A stretch of DNA of 14,075 bases from Alphaproteobacteria bacterium (lineage in GTDB: Bacteria; Pseudomonadota; Alphaproteobacteria; SMXP01). Below, piece by piece: positions 1-5,149 of the stretch; position 1 is the first letter of the stretch, and every line of letters starts with the position of its first letter. Both the position numbers and the translations under genes were made by a program. The DNA is taken from positions 1 to 14,075 of the forward strand of contig JAJFIM010000512.1 in assembly GCA_021774995.1 (NCBI GenBank), written 5' to 3'. Under the pieces are notes generated by a model. It was not told the origin of the DNA. It worked only from the letters and a program-made list of their open reading frames with translations, and did not search any database.

Positions 1-378
1 GCCAAATTCTATGACCTGAACAAGGCGCCGGCGGTTTGTCCTAAATGCGAACATAGTTTCGAACCGGTAAAAGCGCCAAAACCCAAAAAGGAACGCGTTG
101 AACCTCCCAAGGAGACGCAGAAAGCGCCGGTGACGGCGAGCCCCAAGGAGGAGGCGCAGCCTGAAGGCGAAGTGACTTTCGAAGAAGCGGATGCGGAATT
201 GACCACTGTGGCGAGCGCCCGGATCGCCGGTTTGGATGAAGAAGATGAGAGCGAAGAGGATGACGCCTTCATTGCTGCGAATGGTGGCGATGAGAACGAT
301 GCGCTCCTCGCTGCGGATGACGAAGACGATGATGACGTCAGCGCGATGATTGACGCTGACATCACGGTTGACGATTAA
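1..378 (+). CDS. FYDLN acid domain protein (TIGR02300-like), 5' end missing
   Basis: Reading frame 1 is open from the first base of the window to a TAA, giving 125 residues; the start and roughly the first 15-20 residues lie outside. The visible protein begins with the hallmark AKFYDLNK, then a CPKC pair at visible residues 13-16, which in this family is the second half of a small zinc-ribbon-like module. A Lys/Pro/Glu-rich linker follows, and then a long, very acidic tail (EEDESEEDD, then DDEDDDD) ending in ITVDD. This order of small Cys module, linker and acidic tail is that of the alphaproteobacterial TIGR02300/FYDLN_acid family, whose function is unknown. The acidic tail should be disordered. 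The next feature downstream is tRNA-Ala. Family assignment is firm; no role can be stated. Confidence 0.9.
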   Translation, partial: AKFYDLNKAPAVCPKCEHSFEPVKAPKPKKERVEPPKETQKAPVTASPKEEAQPEGEVTFEEADAELTTVASARIAGLDEEDESEEDDAFIAANGGDENDALLAADDEDDDDVSAMIDADITVDD

Positions 379-506
379 GCGGGCGCAATGCGCTGTCAAA
401 TGGGAATACCAAAGCTTCGATTCAAGTTTTACTTGATCGGCTGAACTCGTCGCCTTAAGTTCCGGCTGATTGAAAAGCCCCTCGGAATTTTGGGCGACAA
501 AGTCAA
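379..506. other. Gap between FYDLN gene and tRNA-Ala
   Basis: This 128-bp gap holds a small GCGC-AAT-GCGC inverted repeat just after the stop codon, without a T-run. A TTGAAA hexamer at 470-475 could be the -35 of the tRNA-Ala promoter, but no convincing -10 lies 16-18 bases downstream. No gene was seen. Confidence 0.4.
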
Positions 507-582
<76 letters not shown>

Positions 583-600
583 ATCCTTTCCCTGCGAACC

Positions 601-627
601 AGCCCCTCTTGAGGGCTCTGCGGTTTT
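601..627 (+). terminator. Weak terminator-like hairpin after tRNA-Ala
   Basis: AGCCC (601-605) can pair with GGGCT (613-617) across a 7-base loop; a TTTT run follows at 624-627 after a short GC-containing spacer. The stem is short and the T-run displaced, so this is only a plausible terminator for tRNA-Ala. Confidence 0.35.
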
Positions 628-662
628 CTGTTTATACGTCAGGAATACTTGTGCTTTTTGCA

Positions 663-690
663 TTGTCAGGCCTCTATCTCGACATATAAT
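663..690 (+). promoter_or_regulatory. Strong sigma-70-type promoter for small RNA candidate
   Basis: TTGTCA at 663-668 (5 of 6 to TTGACA) is followed after 16 bases by a perfect TATAAT at 685-690. The predicted transcription start is near 697. It lies in a gap between tRNA genes with no coding gene downstream before a hairpin terminator at 738-766, so the natural product is a short RNA. The match is among the best promoter matches in the window. Confidence 0.6.
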
Positions 691-696
691 TCATAT

Positions 697-766
697 GGCG
701 AATATGATTTTCTCAAGGCTGGTTTTCAGGACTTTTACACCTCCTGTGCGGAGGTGGCCGTTTTTT
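697..766 (+). ncRNA. Candidate small RNA, about 70 nt
   Basis: This interval is bounded by a near-consensus promoter (663-690) and an intrinsic terminator (738-766), the classical architecture of an independent bacterial sRNA gene. The body contains a small hairpin CTG-GTTTT-CAG near 716-730, an A/U-rich single-stranded stretch, and then the terminator. The 5' arm of the terminator contains CACCTCC, a CU-rich element complementary to Shine-Dalgarno sequences; CCUCC motifs of this type occur in several alphaproteobacterial sRNA families. No open reading frame with a ribosome binding site was seen. It does not match any RNA family I can name. Expression is inferred, not shown. Confidence 0.45.
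738..766 (+). terminator. Intrinsic terminator of small RNA candidate
   Basis: A perfect 7-bp stem CACCTCC (738-744) / GGAGGTG (750-756) with a 5-base loop TGTGC is followed by GCCG and six consecutive T (761-766). This is one of the clearest intrinsic terminators in the window, although four bases separate stem and T-run. Confidence 0.7.
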
Positions 767-823
767 GAGATGATGCGCAGCGGTCATAGAGAGGTCGTAG
801 GTTCGAGTCCTACCGGGCCACCA
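755..823 (+). pseudogene. tRNA-like remnant lacking an anticodon arm
   Basis: The 3' part has a perfect T-arm, GTAGG (797-801) TTCGAGT CCTAC (809-813), followed by CGGGCCA and CCA to 823, as in a real tRNA 3' end. TGGCCG at 755-760 could pair with that acceptor strand, one base short. Between them a D-arm-like GCGCAGCGGTCATAGAG (775-791) runs straight into the variable and T-arm region. There is no recognisable anticodon stem or loop, and the count from the T-loop to CCA is one base short of a normal tRNA. I infer a decayed tRNA gene or a tRNA 3' fragment left by a past site-specific integration. An unusual functional tRNA-like RNA cannot be excluded. Confidence 0.45.
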
Positions 824-853
824 CGCTTTCTCCGGGTCAGACCCACCGGATTA

Positions 854-927
854 TGGAGCGGGCGAAGGGAATCGAACCCTCGTCTTTAGCTTGGGAAGCT
901 GCTGCTCTACCATTGAGCTACGCCCGC
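854..927 (-). tRNA. tRNA-Gly(CCC)
   Basis: On the minus strand a 74-nt tRNA runs from 927 to 854. It has acceptor GCGGGCG pairing with the CGCCCGC end, discriminator T and encoded CCA. The D-arm is GCTC-AATGGTA-GAGC and the anticodon loop TTCCCAA, with CCC at plus coordinates 893-895. The T-arm AGGGT-TCGATTC-CCTTC follows. The sequence closely resembles bacterial tRNA-Gly(CCC). The outer two base pairs of the anticodon stem (GCAGC/GCTAA) appear mismatched, which slightly lowers predicted stability. Confidence 0.93.
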
Positions 928-942
928 CGTTAACAGCCTGAC

Positions 943-972
943 AATGTAGAGCAAAATTCACAGATCGGCCAA
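943..972 (-). promoter_or_regulatory. Possible promoter of tRNA-Gly
   Basis: On the minus strand TTGGCC (972-967) is followed after 18 bases by TACATT (948-943), each 4 of 6 to the sigma-70 consensus, placing a start about 9 bases before the mature tRNA-Gly 5' end at 927. The position is right; the hexamers are moderate. Confidence 0.4.
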
Positions 973-983
973 ATTTATTGCGC

Positions 984-995
984 CATACCGGTATG
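984..995. promoter_or_regulatory. 12-bp perfect palindrome, possible operator
   Basis: CATACCGGTATG is a perfect 12-bp inverted repeat about 40 bases upstream of the radical SAM start and beyond the tRNA-Gly promoter region. Its position suits a regulator binding site, but no regulator is identified. Confidence 0.3.
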
Positions 996-1010
996 TTCAA
1001 TTTTGCGTCA

Positions 1011-1026
1011 GCACAGGCCCCTGTGC
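1011..1026 (+). repeat. Short hairpin just upstream of radical SAM start
   Basis: GCACAGG (1011-1017) and CCTGTGC (1020-1026) form a 7-bp inverted repeat with a two-base centre, ending 10 bases before the ATG at 1037, where a ribosome binding site would be expected. It may be a DNA operator or an RNA structure that limits initiation. Confidence 0.35.
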
Positions 1027-1036
1027 TTGAGTCGAG

Positions 1037-2032
1037 ATGGGCTTTCGTGCTCCACTGAATTCCATGACCGTTACCGAGATCGATATAGCTGAACCGCCCG
1101 CACCGGACACGCGCAAGTTCCGCAATCCCGAGACCACTGCAACCGGCGCCGCGCGCGCCAGCGTTCGCCTGTTGTCGCTCGACACTTTATGGATCAACAC
1201 GGGAACGCTTTGCAACATCACTTGCGCCAATTGCTACATAGAATCGAGCCCCACCAATGACCGTTTGTCGTACATCACAGCAAATGAAGTGGCCGTATAT
1301 CTGGATGAAATTGCGGCGCTGAATATGTCAACCACGCAAATTAGTTTTACCGGCGGCGAGCCCTTTATGAATCCGCAATTTTGCGACATGGCGGCGGTCG
1401 CGCTGGCGCGCGGCTTTAAAGTACTCGTTCTCACAAACGCCATGCAGCCCCTTATGCGCGCTCCCATCATGAAAGACATGATCGCGCTTAAAGATTTGTA
1501 TCCGGAGCAAATGACGCTGCGGGTCAGTTTGGACCACTTTACAAAATCTCTACATGAAGAAGAGCGCGGCCCAGGTACATGGTCTATTGCGCTCAAAGGG
1601 CTCGGTTGGCTGTCTTCAAACGGGTTTGACCTCGCGGTGGCCGGACGTACGTGCTGGGGAGAGAGCGAGGATCTGTCTCGCAAGGGCTATGCGCGTCTCT
1701 TCGCGCAAAACGACTTAAAGATAGATGCTTTTGACCCCGCCAGCCTCCTCTTGTTCCCAGAGATGGACGCCAACGCCGACATCCCGGAGATCACTGTGGA
1801 TTGCTGGGAACTTCTGGGCAAGCGCCCCGACGACATGATGTGCGCGTCAAGCCGCATGGTCGTGAAGCGCAAGGGCGACGCCAGCCCTATCGTTCTTCCT
1901 TGCACCCTCTTGCCCTATGAGGGGCGGTTTGACATGGGGGCCACTCTGGAGAGCGCGCGAGGGCGCGTGATGTTGAACCATCCCCATTGCGCAAAATTTT
2001 GCGTTCTTGGCGGCGGGTCCTGCAGCGGCTGA
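1037..2032 (+). CDS. Radical SAM protein with auxiliary cysteines
   Basis: The 331-residue protein carries the radical SAM signature CNITCANC (Cys59, Cys63, Cys66; CX3CX2C), which binds a [4Fe-4S] cluster that cleaves S-adenosylmethionine. It also has the FTGGEPF motif at 104-110, which contacts the SAM amino group. Six further cysteines in the C-terminal part (256, 269, 289, 318, 322 and 329) suggest one or more auxiliary iron-sulfur clusters, as in SPASM/Twitch-type enzymes that modify peptides or small molecules. The protein ends with CAKFCVLGGGSCSG. No substrate gene is adjacent: a tRNA lies upstream and dcd is convergent 10 bp downstream. The start is uncertain; ATG 1037 and ATG 1064 (residue 10) both lack a good Shine-Dalgarno, and a hairpin at 1011-1026 precedes the first. 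Substrate unknown. Confidence 0.88.
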   Translation: MGFRAPLNSMTVTEIDIAEPPAPDTRKFRNPETTATGAARASVRLLSLDTLWINTGTLCNITCANCYIESSPTNDRLSYITANEVAVYLDEIAALNMSTTQISFTGGEPFMNPQFCDMAAVALARGFKVLVLTNAMQPLMRAPIMKDMIALKDLYPEQMTLRVSLDHFTKSLHEEERGPGTWSIALKGLGWLSSNGFDLAVAGRTCWGESEDLSRKGYARLFAQNDLKIDAFDPASLLLFPEMDANADIPEITVDCWELLGKRPDDMMCASSRMVVKRKGDASPIVLPCTLLPYEGRFDMGATLESARGRVMLNHPHCAKFCVLGGGSCSG

Positions 2033-2042
2033 ATAAAAGGGA

Positions 2043-3206
2043 CTATTTCCACTCTTTAAAATGTTTGGAGAGCTTCAATCCCTGGCGCTGATAATTCGAC
2101 CCAATATCCCGGCCGTATATGCGTTCAGGAACCTCCGTCAGACGCTCATAAATCAGCCTGCCGATAATTTGCCCATCGGTCAGGATAAAAGGCACTTCAT
2201 GACTGCGCACTTCAAGCACAGCGCGAGCCCCCTCCCCGCCCGCTTTGTCATGGCCGAAACCCGGGTCAAAAAATCCGGCATAGTGCACACGAAACTCGCC
2301 AACGAGGGGATTAAATGGCGTCATTTCTGCCGCAAAATGTGGCGGGACATGCACAGGTTCTTTGGACGCCAGAATATAAAACTCATTTGGATCGAGGATA
2401 ATACTGCGCGTCTCGTTCACATAAATAGGTTCCCAGAATTCTTTAGGGTCTTGCATGCCCGCTTTGTCTACATCGATGAGGCCCACGTGACGTTTGGCGC
2501 GATAGCCAACCAGGTGAGATTTGCCATCGCCAATCAAATCAATGCTGAGAGCGATACCCTGATCAATATCAATGTCCCCATCGGATCTCTTGATCAATTG
2601 CTGTTCAGACTGCAAACTCCTTAACTCAGCATCAGAGGATTTCGGTCCTCCGCGGCGAAAGCGGATCTGGTTGAGGCTGGAGCCCGCACGCACAAGAATG
2701 CTAAATGTCCGTGGTGAAATTTCAGCATAAAGCGGCCCTGCATACCCAGCTTCAACCCGGTCAAACTCCGTTGCGCGATCAGTAATTAACCGCGTAAAAA
2801 CATCGATCCGCCCGGTCGAACTTTTGGGATTGGCCAAACCCGAAATGCTCGATGGCAAATTGAGGGTTTCCATAAGTTCCACCAGATAAACACAGCCAGT
2901 CTCCAGCACGGCGCCCTCAGTGAGGTTAATTTCATGCAGCGTCAAATCTTCGATTTTATCGCTTACTTTGTCATAACCCGGCAGGAAGCTTGCCCTTATC
3001 CTGTAAGCCTTTTTACCTAATCGCAAATCAAGACTGGCGGGTTGAATCTGACCAGCGTCAATGTCGTCAGACCTTGACCAAATTTTCTTATCCTTGATCA
3101 ATGTCCCGATATTCTGGCCCGGCAAGATTCCATGTGGAGGCCGCCCACGCACTTCGCGCGCGCCGCCCCCTTTCTCGTCGCCAAAAAGATTCCCTGTCTG
3201 CGCCAT
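2043..3206 (-). CDS. dcd: 2'-deoxycytidine 5'-triphosphate deaminase, long alphaproteobacterial form
   Basis: The enzyme deaminates dCTP to dUTP, feeding thymidylate synthesis. The 387-residue protein is about twice the size of E. coli Dcd and contains two copies of the DCD/dUTPase-like fold, as is known for the alphaproteobacterial form. In the first half are QPASLDLRLG (55-64), ANPKSSTGR (125-133), and the segment DRVEAGYAGPLYAEISPR, whose Glu162 aligns with the catalytic glutamate, then NQIRFRRGG. The second half repeats the pattern with ANFAAEM-like and FDPGFG segments, ending LEVRSHEVPF...GQIIGRLIYERL. The gene is convergent with the radical SAM gene and divergent from metZ. No good Shine-Dalgarno precedes ATG 3206, and a possible promoter places the transcript start at the ATG. 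The substrate assignment is by family, not by assay. Confidence 0.9.
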   Translation of the reverse strand: MAQTGNLFGDEKGGGAREVRGRPPHGILPGQNIGTLIKDKKIWSRSDDIDAGQIQPASLDLRLGKKAYRIRASFLPGYDKVSDKIEDLTLHEINLTEGAVLETGCVYLVELMETLNLPSSISGLANPKSSTGRIDVFTRLITDRATEFDRVEAGYAGPLYAEISPRTFSILVRAGSSLNQIRFRRGGPKSSDAELRSLQSEQQLIKRSDGDIDIDQGIALSIDLIGDGKSHLVGYRAKRHVGLIDVDKAGMQDPKEFWEPIYVNETRSIILDPNEFYILASKEPVHVPPHFAAEMTPFNPLVGEFRVHYAGFFDPGFGHDKAGGEGARAVLEVRSHEVPFILTDGQIIGRLIYERLTEVPERIYGRDIGSNYQRQGLKLSKHFKEWK

Positions 3207-3212
3207 TCTTGT

Positions 3213-3241
3213 CTCTTAAATCCCGGAAGGGCGCCGGTCAA
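3213..3241 (-). promoter_or_regulatory. Possible dcd promoter implying a leaderless transcript
   Basis: On the minus strand TTGACC (3241-3236) is followed after 17 bases by TAAGAG (3218-3213). The expected start is 3206-3207, at the A of the dcd ATG. The -35 is 5 of 6; the -10 is weak, but the same TTGACC-N17-TAAG arrangement occurs in front of metZ on the other strand. Confidence 0.4.
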
Positions 3242-3276
3242 GCGCCGCCTGGCCCATCCCAATATTTGAGACCGCC

Positions 3277-3305
3277 TTGACCCTCCCGCCCCAGCGTTTT
3301 AAGGT
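3277..3305 (+). promoter_or_regulatory. Probable metZ promoter
   Basis: TTGACC (3277-3282) and TAAGGT (3300-3305) are separated by 17 bases. The predicted start is near 3312, five bases before the first pairing arm of the SAM-II aptamer. That is where a riboswitch transcript should begin, and it supports an otherwise modest -10. Confidence 0.5.
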
Positions 3306-3312
3306 CTCCCCC

Positions 3313-3372
3313 TTCAGTGGGATTTGTGCCGGCCGGCTTGCGACCACATGATCAAACTCGCTAAAAGGCTGG
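3313..3372 (+). promoter_or_regulatory. SAM-II riboswitch in the metZ leader
   Basis: The sequence matches the compact SAM-II (metA-type) aptamer. P1 pairs GTGG (3317-3320) with CCAC (3344-3347). The conserved GATTT follows the 5' arm (3321-3325). The loop ends in GCTTGCGA (3336-3343). After P1 comes the signature ATGATCAAACTCGCTAAAAGG (3348-3368), corresponding to the family's UGAUAAA-N-GCUAAA-AGG core. GCC at 3328-3330 can pair with GGC at 3367-3369 to form the pseudoknot. SAM-II RNAs are known in alphaproteobacteria upstream of methionine genes, where SAM binding lowers expression. Position, strand and the identity of the downstream gene all agree. Confidence 0.88.
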
Positions 3373-3382
3373 ATACAGACCT

Positions 3383-3407
3383 CGCCCCTTAAGTGGCGGG
3401 GTTTTTT
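3383..3407 (+). terminator. Intrinsic terminator between SAM-II aptamer and metZ
   Basis: CCCC (3385-3388) can pair with GGGG (3398-3401) directly before six T (3402-3407); an alternative CGCC/GGCG stem (3383-3386/3395-3398) overlaps it. The element lies 16 bases before the metZ ATG and about 10 bases after the aptamer, so it could act as a SAM-dependent attenuator. The stem is short, which keeps confidence moderate. Confidence 0.55.
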
Positions 3408-3422
3408 GATTGGATAACAGAC

Positions 3423-4655
3423 ATGTCTGAACAGGCGCAAAATAAAGTACAAAAGGGCGCCATTGGGAAAAAGCCCAGCGCAAAACAATGGCGCCCCGCC
3501 ACCCAGGCCGTGCGCGGCGGCGCCAACCGCTCCCAATTTGGCGAGACCAGCGAAGCGCTCTTTCTCACCTCCGGCTATGTATATGAGAGCGCCGAAGAAG
3601 CCGAAGCCCGGTTTGCCGGAGAACGCGATGGATTCGTTTATAGCCGGTTCGCCAATCCGACGGTCGCCATGTTTGAAGAACGCATGGCGCTACTGGAAGG
3701 AGCCGATGCCGCCAAGGCGACCGCCACGGGTATGGCGGCGGTCACGGCCGCATTATTGTGCCAGCTGTCGGCCGGAGATCATATCATTGCGAGCCGCGCT
3801 ATGTTTGGGTCGTGCCGCTATATCGTGGATACGCTCCTGCCGCGCTTCGGGGTCGAATTTACGTATGTCGACGGCTGTAACATCGACCAATGGCAAGCAG
3901 CTATGCGCAGCAACACCAAAGTGTGTTTCTTGGAAACGCCGTCCAACCCGACTTTGGAAATAATCGACCTGCGGGCGGTGGCTGATATCGCCCACGGCGC
4001 AGAGGCCCGGTTGGTGGTGGACAATGTTTTTGCGTCTCCCGTACTGCAAAAACCGATGACGTTCGGCGCTGATATCGTTGTCTATTCGGCAACCAAGCAT
4101 ATTGACGGTCAGGGGCGCTGTATGGGCGGCGCCATCCTAAGCGACGCCGGGTTTATCGAAGATCATGTTTCAAATTTTCTGCGCCAGACCGGCCCGGCTC
4201 TCAGTCCATTTAACGCGTGGGTCATGCTCAAGGGCTTGGAGACGATGGATCTGCGCGTGCGCCAAATGAGTAGAAACGCCTCGGAGATTGCTGATTTTTT
4301 AGCCGACCATCCCAAACTTTCAAAAATATTCTATCCCGAACGCAAAGATCACCCGCAGCACGCATTAGCAGCGGCCCAAATGGAAATGGGTGGCAATATT
4401 GCAACCTTCGAAATGACTGGCGGAAAACAGCAAGCATTTCGCTTTTTAAACAGTTTGTCGATTATCGATATTTCGAACAATCTGGGCGATGCAAAAAGTC
4501 TGATCACGCACCCTGCGACCACGACGCATCAAAGATTGTCGGAAGAGGTAAGGCTGGATTTGGGCGTGACTCCGGGAATGCTAAGATTATCAGTTGGTCT
4601 TGAAGATGTGCGGGATTTAAAAGAAGATCTGGGACAAGCACTGGACTTGGCGTAG
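3423..4655 (+). CDS. metZ: O-succinylhomoserine sulfhydrylase
   Basis: A 410-residue PLP enzyme of the Cys/Met metabolism family, which makes homocysteine from O-succinylhomoserine and sulfide in methionine synthesis. Numbered from ATG 3423, it has FVYSRFANPT (71-80), ATGMAAVTAALL (101-112), ETPSNPTLEI (171-180) and YSATKHIDGQG with the PLP-binding Lys225; these read as MetZ rather than cystathionine beta-lyase. A longer frame opens at GTG 3393, but that codon lies inside the terminator hairpin, so ATG 3423 is preferred. The leader holds a SAM-II riboswitch, which supports the methionine role and predicts repression when SAM is plentiful. apaG follows after 49 bp. Acyl-donor preference (succinyl versus acetyl) is by family. 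Confidence 0.93.
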   Translation: MSEQAQNKVQKGAIGKKPSAKQWRPATQAVRGGANRSQFGETSEALFLTSGYVYESAEEAEARFAGERDGFVYSRFANPTVAMFEERMALLEGADAAKATATGMAAVTAALLCQLSAGDHIIASRAMFGSCRYIVDTLLPRFGVEFTYVDGCNIDQWQAAMRSNTKVCFLETPSNPTLEIIDLRAVADIAHGAEARLVVDNVFASPVLQKPMTFGADIVVYSATKHIDGQGRCMGGAILSDAGFIEDHVSNFLRQTGPALSPFNAWVMLKGLETMDLRVRQMSRNASEIADFLADHPKLSKIFYPERKDHPQHALAAAQMEMGGNIATFEMTGGKQQAFRFLNSLSIIDISNNLGDAKSLITHPATTTHQRLSEEVRLDLGVTPGMLRLSVGLEDVRDLKEDLGQALDLA

Positions 4656-4704
4656 TGTTATAGAGCGAACTCATTGTCGCACAGGAAAGAATTTAGGCAA
4701 TAAC

Positions 4705-5097
4705 ATGTATGAGGCGGTAACACGGGATATAGCCGTAATGGTGAAACCGATTTTTCTGGAGGATCAATCGGAACCAGAAGAAAACCATTTTGTGTGGGCC
4801 TATACGATACAAATTAAAAACCAGGGCGATAAAACGGTGCAATTGCGAACCCGCTCATGGGTGATTACGGATTCTGCTGGCCATGTTCAGCAAGTGCATG
4901 GCGAGGGCGTTGTCGGCAAACAACCAATCCTGCATCCCGGAGAACGTTTCGAATATACAAGTGGCGCTCCCTTGGCGACGCCCACCGGATTCATGGAAGG
5001 TTCGTATCAGATGGAGACCAGCACCGGCGATGTTTTTGATGTTGCAATTCCGGCTTTTTCTCTGGACAGTCCACACCACACGATCAATGTGCACTGA
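4705..5097 (+). CDS. apaG: ApaG domain protein
   Basis: The 130-residue protein matches ApaG/CorD along its whole length: N-terminal beta strands (VKPIFLEDQS), FVWAYTIQIKNQG, RSWVITDSAGH, VHGEGVVGKQPILHPGE, FEYTSGAPLATPTGFMEGSY and a C-terminal FDVAIPAFSLD. This is the standard ApaG fibronectin-III-like fold at its usual size. The name comes from Salmonella, where mutants show altered Co2+/Mg2+ efflux; the molecular role is unclear. It starts 49 bp after metZ with no terminator visible between, so cotranscription with metZ is likely. The Shine-Dalgarno is weak: AGGAAAG lies well upstream, while TAGG is nearer. Confidence 0.93.
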   Translation: MYEAVTRDIAVMVKPIFLEDQSEPEENHFVWAYTIQIKNQGDKTVQLRTRSWVITDSAGHVQQVHGEGVVGKQPILHPGERFEYTSGAPLATPTGFMEGSYQMETSTGDVFDVAIPAFSLDSPHHTINVH

Positions 5098-5126
5098 TTG
5101 ATGCTTCCAAGGCGCACCCATATGCA
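5098..5126 (+). promoter_or_regulatory. Weak possible trkH promoter
   Basis: TTGATG (5098-5103) and TATGCA (5121-5126) are spaced by 17 bases, giving a start near 5132. Both hexamers are mediocre; transcription from the metZ-apaG unit is an alternative. Confidence 0.28.
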
Positions 5127-5132
5127 AAGTTA

Positions 5133-5146
5133 AGGAGCGCAGCTCC
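5133..5146 (+). promoter_or_regulatory. Hairpin over the trkH ribosome binding site
   Basis: GGAGC and GCTCC (about 5134-5146) form a 5-bp stem with a GCA loop, and GGAG is the only plausible Shine-Dalgarno for GTG 5150. Sequestration could lower translation. The stem is small, so the effect is uncertain. Confidence 0.3.
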
Positions 5147-5149
5147 CAC

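Noticed and set aside
9..365. 118-codon minus-strand frame, serine-rich
   Set aside because: Antisense shadow of the acidic tail of the FYDLN gene; repetitive Asp/Glu codons read as Ser on the other strand.
470..498. tRNA-Ala promoter
   Set aside because: TTGAAA is present but no acceptable -10 at the right spacing, so it was not called as a feature.
2061..2624. 187-codon plus-strand frame
   Set aside because: Antisense shadow of dcd with no recognisable domain.
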